DNA from: Lichenicoccus sp964242335
Lineage (GTDB): Bacteria; Pseudomonadota; Alphaproteobacteria; Acetobacterales; Acetobacteraceae
Assembly (NCBI GenBank): GCA_964242335.1
Contig: CAXTAY010000014.1
Coordinates: forward strand, 1 to 64,000
Direction: 5' to 3'
Length of the DNA stretch: 64,000 nucleotides
Part shown: in pieces, positions 50,376-59,280 of the stretch
Layout of the letters: each line of letters starts with the position of its first letter
Numbering within the stretch: the first letter of the stretch is position 1
The notes under the pieces: generated by a model
The model's input: the letters and a program-made list of their open reading frames with translations, nothing else
Databases searched by the model: none
Told to the model about the DNA's origin: nothing
Program-made: the position numbers and the translations under genes

Positions 50376-51494
50376 ATGGCAGGGACGTACCTCATCACCG
50401 GCGGCGCGGGCTTCATCGGACGCTACCTGTGTGAGGACCTGCTGGCGCAGGGTCATCGCGTGCGCATCCTCGATGCCCTGATCGACCAGGTGCATGGGCC
50501 CGCCGCGCGTCAGCTGCCGGCGCAGATCGCCGCCGAGGTCGAATTCGTCCACGGCGACATACGCGACGCGGGCGTGGTCGACGAGGCGCTGCGCGGCACC
50601 GACGGGGTGTTCCACCTCGCCGCCGAGGTCGGGGTCGGCCAGAGCATGTACGAGATCGCGCGCTATGTCGGGGTGAACGATCTCGGCACCGCGGTGCTGC
50701 TGGAGCGCCTGGTGGCGCGGCCGGTGCGACGCCTGGTGGTGGCGTCCTCGATGAGCGTCTATGGCGAGGGGATGTACGCACGGCCCGACGGCACCGAGGA
50801 CGGGCAGGTCCGGCGCGTGCTGAAGGACGGCTCGACGCGCTGGGATCCGACCGATGCCGATGGTGTGGCACTGTCGCCGCGGCCCACCGACGAGACCAAG
50901 CCGGTCGACCTCGCCTCGGTCTACGCGGTCACCAAGTTCGTTCAGGAACGCAACAGCCTGATCGTCGCGCGCGCCTACGGCATGGAGGCGGTGGCGCTGC
51001 GACTGTTCAACGTGTTCGGACCCGGCCAGGCGCTGTCCAACCCCTATACCGGCGTGCTGGCGAATTTCGGCGCGCGGCTGCTGAACGGCCAGTCGCCGCT
51101 GGTGTTCGAGGATGGCAGGCAGAAGCGCGACTTCGTGCATGTCCGCGACGTGGCGCGCGCGTTCCGACTGGCGATGCAGCGACCCGAAGCGGCGGGCCAC
51201 GTGATCAATATCGGCAGTGGCCGCTCGTACACGATCGGCCGCATCGCCGAGATGCTGGCCGGCGCCATGCAGGTCCCGGAGCTGGCGCCGCGCCTGCTCG
51301 GCAAGGCGCGCGCCGGCGACATCCGACATTGTTTCGCCGACATCTCGAAGGCGCGTGCGCTGCTCGGCTTCGTCCCGGAGCATCTGCTAGAGGACACGCT
51401 GGACGAGGCCGCGGCCTGGATACGCAGCTCGAACGCCACCGATCGCGGCGAGCACGCCAGGAAGCAGCTCGAGGCGCGCGGGCTGATGGCATGA
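50376..51494 (+). CDS. NAD-dependent nucleotide-sugar epimerase/dehydratase (extended SDR)
   Basis: 372 residues. The Rossmann motif is LITGGAGFIGRYLCEDLLAQ, the catalytic Ser/Thr region is VVASSMSVYGEG, and the YxxxK pair is YAVTK near residue 183. An insertion near residues 145-175 precedes the Tyr, as in dTDP-sugar 4-epimerase-like relatives. The reaction is probably 4- or 2-epimerisation of a nucleotide sugar. It opens the seven-gene glycan cluster. Its stop overlaps the next start in an ATGA. The long reading frame on the opposite strand is a shadow. Confidence 0.9.
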   Translation: MAGTYLITGGAGFIGRYLCEDLLAQGHRVRILDALIDQVHGPAARQLPAQIAAEVEFVHGDIRDAGVVDEALRGTDGVFHLAAEVGVGQSMYEIARYVGVNDLGTAVLLERLVARPVRRLVVASSMSVYGEGMYARPDGTEDGQVRRVLKDGSTRWDPTDADGVALSPRPTDETKPVDLASVYAVTKFVQERNSLIVARAYGMEAVALRLFNVFGPGQALSNPYTGVLANFGARLLNGQSPLVFEDGRQKRDFVHVRDVARAFRLAMQRPEAAGHVINIGSGRSYTIGRIAEMLAGAMQVPELAPRLLGKARAGDIRHCFADISKARALLGFVPEHLLEDTLDEAAAWIRSSNATDRGEHARKQLEARGLMA

Positions 51495-53521
51495 AGCCGC
51501 TGCAGGCAGGTTCGGCGGCACGCCCGTTCGGTTTCGTCGAATGGTTCCGCATCGGCGAATACGAGCGCGTGCGTCAGGCGGTCGCCGGGATGAAGGCGGC
51601 CGGTGCCTCGTACCTGCGCACCCACCTGTCCTGGGCGGAACATCAGGCGCCGGGCGGCGAGGCCTGGTACGACTGGCTGATCCCGACGCTGGGCGAGGCG
51701 TTCGACCTGCTGCCCTGCGTGCACTACACGCCGCCCTCGCTGTCGCGCAACGGGCGCTCCTCCGGCGCGCCGCGGCGGCTCGCCGACTATGCCGACTTCA
51801 TCGACACCGTGCTCACCCGCTACGGCGCGCATTTCCGAACGATCGAGCTGTGGAACGAGCCCAACAACCTGCTCGACTGGGACTGGCGCGAGGATCACGA
51901 CTGGCTGCTGTTCTGCGAGATGGTCGGCGGCGCCGCGCACTGGGCGAGGCATCGCGGCTGGGACGTGGTGCTGGCCGGTCCGTGCCCGTTCGATACGTAC
52001 TGGCTCGAGCTGATGGGGCAGCGCGGCGTGCTGGCGACCGTCTCGGCGGTCGGGCTGCACGGCTTCCCGGGGACCTGGGACAGCCGGGCCAACAACTGGC
52101 TCGGCTTCGAGGCGCATGTCGCGGAGATGCGCTCGGTGCTGGACCGTCACAATCCGCAGGCGCGGATCTGGCTGACCGAGACCGGTTATTCCACTTGGCG
52201 ACGCGACGAGGCGACGCAGGTGGAACGCTTCCGCGAGGCGCTGGCGGCACCGGTCGAGCGCATGTACTGGTACGGCTGGCAGGACCTGGCGCCGACCGTG
52301 CCGACGCAGGAGGGCCTCAACTTCGACGCCCGGCACTACCATCTCGGCGTGACCGACGCGGACGGGCGGCCGAAGCTGCTGCGCCGGCTGCTCGAGGCGG
52401 GGGGTGCCGCGGCGCTCGGCACCCATGCGGCGCTGGCGGCGCCGTCGCTGCCGCGCCGGGCGGCGCCGGTGGTGATCCTCGGCGGCGCTGGCTTCATCGG
52501 CAGCAATCTCGCGGACTCGCTGCTGCAGGACGGCCAGGAGGTCGTGCTGCTCGACAGCCTCAGCCGGCCCGGCGTGGAGCGCAACCTGGCGTGGCTGACC
52601 GCCCGGCACGGCGAGCGGCTGCACCCGATCCTCGCCGACATCCGCGACGCCGCCGCGCTGCGCGAGGCGATGAGCGGAGCGGCGGCGGTGTTCCACCTGG
52701 CGGCCCAGGTGGCGGTGACGTCGAGCCTGCTCGATCCGCGTCACGACTTCTCGGTCAATGCCGAGGGCACCGTGAACGTGCTGGAAGCGATACGCCACCA
52801 TGCGCCGCACGCGCCGGTCGTGTTCGCCAGCACCAACAAGGTCTACGGACAGCTCGCCGACGTCGCGGTCTCGGATGCGGGCGGACGCTACCTGCCGCGC
52901 GACGAGACGTTGTGCCGCTTCGGAATCGACGAGACGCGGCCGCTGGATTTCTGCACGCCCTATGGCTGCTCGAAGGGAGTCGCGGACCAGTACGTCCTCG
53001 ACTACGCGAAGTCGTACGGGCTGCGCAGCGCGGTGCTGCGCATGAGTTGCATCTACGGCCCGCGGCAGTTCGGCACCGAGGACCAGGGATGGATCGCGCA
53101 TTTCCTGATACGCGCGCTGCGACGTGAGCCGATCACGATCTTCGGCGACGGCAAGCAGGTGCGCGACGTGCTGCATGTCGATGACGCCGTGCGCGCCTAC
53201 CGCGCCGTGCTCGGCGGCATCGACCGCGCGCGCGGGCGCGCCTTCAACCTCGGCGGCGGAGCTGCCAACGCGGTCAGCCTGCACGGCGTGCTGAACGAGA
53301 TCGCCGCCGTGCTCGGCCATCCGCTCGATGTGCGTTACGAGCCCTGGCGTGCCGGCGACCAGCCCTACTTTGTCGCCGACACGCGCCGGCTGCAGCTCGC
53401 CCTGGGCTGGTGCGCCGAGATCGGCTGGCACCAGGGGTTGCGCGACCTCGCGGCCTGGCTGCGCGCCGACCTCGGCCGGCCGGCGGTGGAGACGGTGCGC
53501 GCGCGCAGGCTGCTGGCATGA
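51491..53521 (+). CDS. Fusion of a glycoside-hydrolase-like domain and an NAD-dependent epimerase
   Basis: 676 residues in one frame. Residues 1 to about 310 form a TIM-barrel glycosidase-like domain with both catalytic acids in place: TIELWNEPNNLL (Glu near 122) and IWLTETGYST (Glu near 229), the clan A / GH39-like layout. From about residue 325 an extended SDR begins, with VVILGGAGFIGSNLADSLL, FASTNKVYGQ, the YGCSK catalytic pair near 489 and the RMSCIYGPRQFGTEDQGW segment typical of CDP-paratose/tyvelose 2-epimerases. There is no signal peptide, so the glycosidase half works in the cytoplasm. It is coupled to both neighbours by ATGA overlaps. Confidence 0.9.
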   Translation: MKPLQAGSAARPFGFVEWFRIGEYERVRQAVAGMKAAGASYLRTHLSWAEHQAPGGEAWYDWLIPTLGEAFDLLPCVHYTPPSLSRNGRSSGAPRRLADYADFIDTVLTRYGAHFRTIELWNEPNNLLDWDWREDHDWLLFCEMVGGAAHWARHRGWDVVLAGPCPFDTYWLELMGQRGVLATVSAVGLHGFPGTWDSRANNWLGFEAHVAEMRSVLDRHNPQARIWLTETGYSTWRRDEATQVERFREALAAPVERMYWYGWQDLAPTVPTQEGLNFDARHYHLGVTDADGRPKLLRRLLEAGGAAALGTHAALAAPSLPRRAAPVVILGGAGFIGSNLADSLLQDGQEVVLLDSLSRPGVERNLAWLTARHGERLHPILADIRDAAALREAMSGAAAVFHLAAQVAVTSSLLDPRHDFSVNAEGTVNVLEAIRHHAPHAPVVFASTNKVYGQLADVAVSDAGGRYLPRDETLCRFGIDETRPLDFCTPYGCSKGVADQYVLDYAKSYGLRSAVLRMSCIYGPRQFGTEDQGWIAHFLIRALRREPITIFGDGKQVRDVLHVDDAVRAYRAVLGGIDRARGRAFNLGGGAANAVSLHGVLNEIAAVLGHPLDVRYEPWRAGDQPYFVADTRRLQLALGWCAEIGWHQGLRDLAAWLRADLGRPAVETVRARRLLA

Positions 53522-54813
53522 GGGTGGCACTGGTCAATCCGCCGTGGCGCTTCGAGGGCAGCATCTATTTCGGCTGCCGCGAGGCGCATCTGCCGCTCGA
53601 GCTCGGCTACGCGCAGGCGCTGCTGCAGGCGGCGGGACATCGGACGCTGCTGCTGGACGGCAACCTGCTGGCGCAGTCCACCGAGGCGCTGTGCGAGCAG
53701 ATCGAGCGCTTCGGCGCCGAGATGACGGTGCTGATGACGGCGCCGACCTACCTGTTCTGGCGCTGCGCGCCGCCGGAGCTGCGCGTGCCGGCGGCGTTCC
53801 TGCAGGCACTCGGCCGGCGCGGCGGCCGCACGGTGGCGATCGGACCGCACGGTTCGGTGACCCCGGGCGTCACCCTGCGCAAGCTCGGCTGCGACCTCGT
53901 GGTGCGCGGCGAGAGCGAGGAGGTGATCGCCGCACTGGCCACGTCGCGCGACTGGTCGCAGGTGGCCTCGGTCGCCTTCCTCGAGGGCGACGCGGTGCGC
54001 ATCAACGGGGCGCCCGCCGCGAGCCCGTTCGTGACGCTGCCGGCGCTGCGCTGGCCGGACGGCTGGATCTCGCGGCACGGGCATCATCATCATCGCTTCG
54101 GCAGCACGCCGACCGGCTTCGGCGCCGAGGTGGAGGCGTCGCGCGGCTGCCCGTACAGCTGCAGCTTCTGCGCCAAGATCGACTTCCGCGACCAGTACCG
54201 CCGGCGTGACCTCGGTGTGCTGCTCGACGAGATCGACGGGCTGATCGCCCAGGGCGTCGGCTACCTCTACTTCATCGACGAGATCTTCCTGCCGCAGAAG
54301 CCGCTGCTCGACGCGCTGGTCGCACGCGACGTGCAGTTCGGCGTGCAGACCCGGATCGACCTGTGGAAGCCGGAGCTGCTCGAATTGCTGGGCCGTGCGG
54401 GATGCGTCTCGATCGAGGCCGGGATCGAGAGCCTGACGCCGGAGGGGCGCGAGGCGCTGGCCAAGCGCTGCCGCCTGCAGACCGAGGACCTGGCGGCGCT
54501 GCTGATCCATGCGCGTCGTCACGTGCCGTTCGTGCAGGCCAACCTGATCGGCATGGAGCAGGACGATCCCGGCCTGGTCGCTCACTGGCGCGACGTGCTG
54601 ATGCAGGGTGGGGTGTGGGCCAACGAGCCGGTGCCGCTGTATCCCTACCCGAGCTCGCCGAGCTACCGCGCGCTGTGGGGCGAGCCCGACGATCTCGCCT
54701 GGGAGCGCGCGCACGACCACTACCTGGCGGCGTTCTCGTCGTTCAGCGACATCCAGGACGGGCGGCCGGTGCCGCTGCCGCAGCTGGAAGCGGGTTGCTG
54801 CCCGGCCGGATGA
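53518..54813 (+). CDS. Radical SAM protein with N-terminal B12-binding-like domain
   Basis: 431 residues. The N-terminal 150 residues resemble a cobalamin-binding Rossmann domain (RVALVNPPWRFEGSIYFG) but lack an evident DxHxxG histidine, so cobalamin may bind base-on or not at all. The radical SAM cluster is SRGCPYSCSFCAK near residue 208. Just before it is a natural HGHHHHRFG stretch. From memory this resembles the B12/radical SAM family assigned to the so-called rhizo-twelve gene set in rhizobia. It probably modifies a sugar or lipid-linked glycan, for example by methylation or epimerisation. It is coupled to genes on both sides by ATGA. Confidence 0.88.
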   Translation: MRVALVNPPWRFEGSIYFGCREAHLPLELGYAQALLQAAGHRTLLLDGNLLAQSTEALCEQIERFGAEMTVLMTAPTYLFWRCAPPELRVPAAFLQALGRRGGRTVAIGPHGSVTPGVTLRKLGCDLVVRGESEEVIAALATSRDWSQVASVAFLEGDAVRINGAPAASPFVTLPALRWPDGWISRHGHHHHRFGSTPTGFGAEVEASRGCPYSCSFCAKIDFRDQYRRRDLGVLLDEIDGLIAQGVGYLYFIDEIFLPQKPLLDALVARDVQFGVQTRIDLWKPELLELLGRAGCVSIEAGIESLTPEGREALAKRCRLQTEDLAALLIHARRHVPFVQANLIGMEQDDPGLVAHWRDVLMQGGVWANEPVPLYPYPSSPSYRALWGEPDDLAWERAHDHYLAAFSSFSDIQDGRPVPLPQLEAGCCPAG

Positions 54814-55889
54814 CGCGGCCGCGTCGCGTGCTGATGACGCTCGATGCCGTGGGAGGGGTGTGGCGATACGCGGTCGACCTGGCACGCGGGTTGAACCGTT
54901 CGGGCATCGGCTGCGTGCTGGCGGGCGTCGGGCCGCCGCCCGATGGCCTCGCGGCATCCGACCTGCCCGGCACCGGGCCGTTCTGGACCGGCGAGACCCT
55001 GGACTGGATGACGCAGCACGAGGCGATCCTGGACAGTCTGCCCGCCACCCTGCTCTCGCTGGCGCGCATGCATCGCTGCGACCTGCTGCACCTCAACCTG
55101 CCGTCGCAGGCGGCTGGCCTGCCGGAGGGTGTAGCCGTGGTGGTGGCGTCGCACTCCTGCGTGCCGACCTGGTGGGATGCGGTGCGCGCGACGCCGCTGC
55201 CGGAGCACTGGGCCTGGCAGCGGCATCGCAACCGTCGCGGCCTCGACCGCGCCGACCGCGTGCTGACGCCGAGCGCCAGCCACGCGGCGGCGCTGGCGCG
55301 CAGCTACGGGCCGGTCGAGCGGCTGAGCGTGGTGCGCAACGCGAGCGAGGGCGCGGGCGGCGATCTCGACAAGCAGCCGTTCGTGCTCGCCGCCGGGCGG
55401 TGGTGGGACGAGGCCAAGAACGCCTCGACGCTGGATCGCGCCGCACGTGCCTCGCCCTGGCCGGTGCGCATGGCCGGAGCGCTCTGTGGCCCGGACGGGC
55501 AGCGGACGCCGATCCGGCATGCCGAGGCGCTGGGCGCGCTGCCGCCGGAGGCGATGCTCGGGCTGATGCGCAGGGCCGCGATCTTCGCCTCGACCTCGCG
55601 CTACGAGCCGTTCGGGCTGGCGGTGCTGGAGGCGGCGGCGCAGGGCGCGGCGCTGGTGCTGTCGGACATACCGACCTTCCGCGAGCTCTGGGAGGGTGCC
55701 GCCCTGTTCGTGCCGGCGACGGACCATGACGGCTTCGCCGCGGCGATCGCCACCCTGGCGGCAGACGCGCAGCGGCGCCGGGATCTCGGCCGTCAGGCGG
55801 CGCGGATCGCCTCGGGCCTCACCCCTGCGCGCCAGCTCGAGGGGGTGATTGCCGCCTATGCTGAGGCGATGACGCGTGGAGCAGGCTGA
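54810..55889 (+). CDS. Glycosyltransferase family 4 (GT-B)
   Basis: 359 residues from the ATG overlapping the radical SAM stop. The N-terminal nucleotide-binding half begins RRVLMTLDAVGGVWRYAVDL. The C-terminal half has the GT4 donor-site pattern ASTSRYEPFGLAVLEAAAQG, with two glutamates eight positions apart, and VLSDIPTFRELW. Retaining transfer from a nucleotide sugar is expected. The donor and acceptor are unknown. It probably acts in the cytoplasm on a glycan built by the neighbouring genes. The following gene starts two bases after its stop. Confidence 0.9.
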   Translation: MTRPRRVLMTLDAVGGVWRYAVDLARGLNRSGIGCVLAGVGPPPDGLAASDLPGTGPFWTGETLDWMTQHEAILDSLPATLLSLARMHRCDLLHLNLPSQAAGLPEGVAVVVASHSCVPTWWDAVRATPLPEHWAWQRHRNRRGLDRADRVLTPSASHAAALARSYGPVERLSVVRNASEGAGGDLDKQPFVLAAGRWWDEAKNASTLDRAARASPWPVRMAGALCGPDGQRTPIRHAEALGALPPEAMLGLMRRAAIFASTSRYEPFGLAVLEAAAQGAALVLSDIPTFRELWEGAALFVPATDHDGFAAAIATLAADAQRRRDLGRQAARIASGLTPARQLEGVIAAYAEAMTRGAG

Positions 55890-55890
55890 G

Positions 55891-56985
55891 ATGCGCTTCG
55901 TGCTCTACACCCACTCGCTGCGCTCGGACTGGAATCACGGCAACGCGCACTTCCTGCGCGGCGTGCTGCGCGAGCTCGCGGCGCGCGGCCATCAGACGCT
56001 GGCGCTCGAACCGGAGGCGGGCTGGAGCCGCAGCAACCTGCTCGCCGACCAGGGACCGGGCGCGCTCGACCGCTTCGATAGCGATTTTCCGGAGCTCGCC
56101 ACGCGCGGCTACGGTCCCGGTTTCGACCATGCGGCGGCACTTGCCGACGCCACCGTGGTGATCGTGCACGAGTGGACCGATCCGGCGGTGGTGGCCGAGG
56201 TCGGCGCGCTGCGTGGGCGCGGCGGCCGCTTCACCCTGCTGTTCCACGACACCCATCATCGCGGTGTCTCAGACGCCGAGGCGATCGCGGGCCTGGCACT
56301 CGCCGACTACGACGCCGTGCTGGCGTTCGGCGAGACGCTGCGGGAGCGCTACCTGCGCGCCGGCTGGGGGCGCCGCGCCTTCACCTGGCACGAGGCCGCC
56401 GATACGCGCCTGTTCCGTCCGATCGCGTCGGTGCGCCCGCAGGCCGACCTGATCTGGATCGGCAACTGGGGCGACGGCGAGCGCGAGCGCGAGCTCGACG
56501 CGTTCCTGATCGAGCCGGCGCGTCGGTTGCAGCTCTCCGGCGTCGTACACGGTGTGCGCTATCCCGCACCCGCGCTCGACCGGCTGCGCGGATCCGGGCT
56601 GCGCTATGGCGGCTGGATCGCCAACGCCGACGCGCCGCACGCCTTCGCCCGCCACCGCATGACGCTGCACGTGCCGCGCCGCCCCTACGTGGAGGCGCTG
56701 CCGGGGATCCCCACGATACGCATGTTCGAGGCACTCGCCTGCGGCATCCCGCTGGTCAGCGCACCGTGGCACGACAGCGAGGGTCTGTTCCGGCCTGGCC
56801 AGGACTTCCTCACCGCGCGCGACGGCGAGGAGATGGCGATGCAGCTGCGCGCCCTGCGCGACGATCCGGCGCTGGCCGAAGCGGTGGCAAGCAGCGGCCT
56901 CGAGACGATCCTGTCCCGCCACAGCTGCGCGCACCGGGTGGACGAGCTGATGGCGATCCTCGCCGCGTGCGGGACCCTCGCGTGA
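55891..56985 (+). CDS. CgeB-type glycosyltransferase, paralogue 1
   Basis: 364 residues from the ATG at 55891, with GGAG nine bases upstream; a GTG at 55876 would add five residues. The N-terminus is RFVLYTHSLRSDWNHGNAHF. The C-terminal donor-binding pattern is TIRMFEALACGIPLVSAPW, shared in form with the next two genes. CgeB proteins are GT-B glycosyltransferases named after a Bacillus spore-coat gene. This copy is one of three in tandem. Its stop overlaps the next GTG start (GTGA). Confidence 0.85.
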   Translation: MRFVLYTHSLRSDWNHGNAHFLRGVLRELAARGHQTLALEPEAGWSRSNLLADQGPGALDRFDSDFPELATRGYGPGFDHAAALADATVVIVHEWTDPAVVAEVGALRGRGGRFTLLFHDTHHRGVSDAEAIAGLALADYDAVLAFGETLRERYLRAGWGRRAFTWHEAADTRLFRPIASVRPQADLIWIGNWGDGERERELDAFLIEPARRLQLSGVVHGVRYPAPALDRLRGSGLRYGGWIANADAPHAFARHRMTLHVPRRPYVEALPGIPTIRMFEALACGIPLVSAPWHDSEGLFRPGQDFLTARDGEEMAMQLRALRDDPALAEAVASSGLETILSRHSCAHRVDELMAILAACGTLA

Positions 56986-58076
56986 AGATCGCGCTGTACG
57001 GCTCCAGCCTGCTGTCCTCGTACTGGAACGGGGCCGCGACCTACTACCGCGGCATCCTGCGGGCACTCGCCTCGCACGGCCACGCGATCACGTTCCACGA
57101 GCCGGACGCGTTCGACCGGCAGAGCCACCGCGACATCGAGCCGCCGGACTGGTGCGCGGTGCTGGTCTACCCGGCCACCGACGCGGGGGTGCGCGCGGCA
57201 CTCGCGGCCTCCGCCGACGCGGACGTGGTGATCAAGGCGAGCGGGGTCGGCTATGCCGACGACGCGCTGCTGGCCGGGATGCTGCAGGGCGCGCGGACCG
57301 ACGCGCTGCGGGTGTTCTGGGACGTCGATGCGCCGGCGACGCTCGCCGAGATCCGGCCGCAGCCGCAGCATCCGCTGCGCCTGGCGCTGCCGACGCTGGA
57401 CCTGGTGCTGACCTATGGCGGCGGCGCCCCGGTGGTCGAGGCCTACGCGGCACTCGGTGCTGCGGTATGCGTGCCGATCTACAACGCGCTCGATCCCGTC
57501 ACCCATCATCCGGTGGCGGCGGATCCGCGCTACGCCGCAGACCTGACCTTCCTCGGCAACCGGCTGCCCGACCGCGAGGCGCGGGTCGAGCGCTTCTTCC
57601 TCCGTCCCGCCGCCCTGGTGCCGGAGGCGCGCTTCCTGCTCGGCGGGTCCGGCTGGGGGGACAAGCCGGTCCCGGCCAACCTGGTCAAGCTCGGCCACGT
57701 CTCCACCGTCGCGCACAACGCGCTGAACGCGAGTGCCCGCATGGTGCTCAACATCAGCCGCGACAGCATGGCCTCGACCGGTTTCTCGCCGGCGACACGC
57801 GTGTTCGAGGTCGCCGGCGCCGGCGCCTGCCTGATGACCGACGACTGGGCCGGGCTGGAGCTGTTCCTGGCACCGGGCGAGGAGGTGCTGGTGGTGCGCG
57901 ACGGCCCGGATGTCGCCGAGGCGGTGCGCGGCGTGAGCGTCGCCGAGGCGGCGCGCATCGGTGCCGCGGGGCGCCGGCGCGTACTGGGCGAGCACACCTA
58001 CGACCGGCGGGCGGCGGAGCTCGACCGGGTGCTGCGCCAAGCCTGGGCGCGCCGCGGCGTCCGGGGCGACGCATGA
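56982..58076 (+). CDS. CgeB-type glycosyltransferase, paralogue 2
   Basis: 364 residues starting at a GTG inside the previous stop. It begins VKIALYGSSLLSSYWNGAAT and carries FWDVDAPATL, LTYGGGAPVVEAY and the C-terminal pattern TRVFEVAGAGACLMTDDW. Compared with paralogue 3 it keeps the aspartate-rich FxDxDxPxTL segment, which paralogue 1 lacks. This suggests copies 2 and 3 are closer relatives. The longer frame from 56172 is a shadow of the upstream gene. Confidence 0.86.
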   Translation: MKIALYGSSLLSSYWNGAATYYRGILRALASHGHAITFHEPDAFDRQSHRDIEPPDWCAVLVYPATDAGVRAALAASADADVVIKASGVGYADDALLAGMLQGARTDALRVFWDVDAPATLAEIRPQPQHPLRLALPTLDLVLTYGGGAPVVEAYAALGAAVCVPIYNALDPVTHHPVAADPRYAADLTFLGNRLPDREARVERFFLRPAALVPEARFLLGGSGWGDKPVPANLVKLGHVSTVAHNALNASARMVLNISRDSMASTGFSPATRVFEVAGAGACLMTDDWAGLELFLAPGEEVLVVRDGPDVAEAVRGVSVAEAARIGAAGRRRVLGEHTYDRRAAELDRVLRQAWARRGVRGDA

Positions 58077-59140
58077 GGATCGTCGTGCTCGGGCTGTCGT
58101 TGAGCTCGTCCTGGGGCAACGGGCACGCGACGACCTACCGCGCCCTGCTGCGCGGCCTGTCCGGGCTCGGCCACCGGGTGCTGTTCCTCGAGCGCGACGT
58201 ACCCTGGTACGCGGCCCAGCGCGACCTGCCGGAGCCCGACTTCTGCGCGCTCGCCTTCTACCGCGACCTCGACGAGCTGCGGACCCGCTTCGCCGCCGAC
58301 CTTATCGAGGCGGACGCGGTCCTGGTCGGCTCCTACGTGCCGGACGGCATCGCGGTGCTGGAGCTGGTGCTGTCGATCGCCGGCGGCGTGCGCGTCTTCT
58401 ACGACATCGACACCCCGGTGACGCTGGCGGCACTCGGTCGCGGCGACTGCGCCTACCTGGCCGCAGCACAGGTGGCGCGGCTGGACCTGTACCTGTCGTT
58501 CTCCGGCGGCCCGGTGCTGTCGCAGCTGTCGCAGCGCCACGGCGCGCTCAGGCCGCGCGCGTTCTACTGCGCCGTCGACGAGACCCGCTACCTGCCGCGG
58601 CCGCAGGCGCCGCGCTGGGACCTCGGCTACCTGGGCACCTACAGCCCGGATCGCCAGCCGGCGCTGCAGCGGCTGCTGCTGGAGCCGGCGCGACGGCTGC
58701 CGGATTGCCGGTTCGTCGTCGCCGGCCCGCAATACCCGCCCGGGATCGACTGGCCGGAGAATGTCGAGCGGATCGAGCACCTGCCGCCCGATGCCCATGC
58801 CCGGTTCTACGGGGCGCAGCGCTTCACCCTCAACGTCACCCGCGCCGACATGATCGCCGCCGGCTGGTCGCCGAGCGTCCGGCTGTTCGAGGCGGCCGCC
58901 TGCGGCACGCCGATCATCAGCGACCGGTGGGACGGCCTGGACGCGTTGCTGCCGGACGGCGAGGCGATCCTGATCGCCGATGACGGGGACGCGGTGACGG
59001 ACGCGCTGCTGTCGATCGACGAGGCGCGCCGTCAGGCGATCGCGGCGCGGGCGCGGCAGATCGTGCTGACCGGTCACACCGGTCTCGCGCGCGCCGGAGA
59101 GCTCGAGCGGTATCTGGCCGAGGCATGTCCCAGTGGCTGA
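58073..59140 (+). CDS. CgeB-type glycosyltransferase, paralogue 3
   Basis: 355 residues from the ATG overlapping the previous stop. It begins RIVVLGLSLSSSWGNGHATT. It shares FYDIDTPVTL, LYLSFSGGPVL, LGYLGTYSPDRQPAL and SVRLFEAAACGTPIISDRWDG with the family. It is the last gene of the cluster. A shortened copy of the hairpin repeat follows within ten bases and may terminate the transcript. Donor and acceptor are unknown. Confidence 0.87.
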   Translation: MRIVVLGLSLSSSWGNGHATTYRALLRGLSGLGHRVLFLERDVPWYAAQRDLPEPDFCALAFYRDLDELRTRFAADLIEADAVLVGSYVPDGIAVLELVLSIAGGVRVFYDIDTPVTLAALGRGDCAYLAAAQVARLDLYLSFSGGPVLSQLSQRHGALRPRAFYCAVDETRYLPRPQAPRWDLGYLGTYSPDRQPALQRLLLEPARRLPDCRFVVAGPQYPPGIDWPENVERIEHLPPDAHARFYGAQRFTLNVTRADMIAAGWSPSVRLFEAAACGTPIISDRWDGLDALLPDGEAILIADDGDAVTDALLSIDEARRQAIAARARQIVLTGHTGLARAGELERYLAEACPSG

Positions 59141-59146
59141 TGAGAC

Positions 59147-59203
59147 AGCAAGGCGAGGGCTCTGCCCTGGCCCGCTGGGGCCTTGGGCCCCAGACCCCAA
59201 TTC
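59147..59203. repeat. Composite hairpin intergenic repeat, copy B (half element)
   Basis: It contains AGGGC-tct-GCCCT (59156-59168) and CTGGGGCC-ttg-GGCCCCAG (59175-59193), followed by ACCCC. These correspond to the first two hairpins of copy A in the same order. The third and fourth hairpins are missing or diverged. It lies between the end of the glycan cluster and a convergent gene. Confidence 0.85.
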
Positions 59204-59280
59204 GTTGATGCGGTCGAGGGAGGCTTCCCTGGCTCTGCGGCGAAAGCCGGAAGCTCCGGGTGCAGAGGAGAGTTTCGCGC

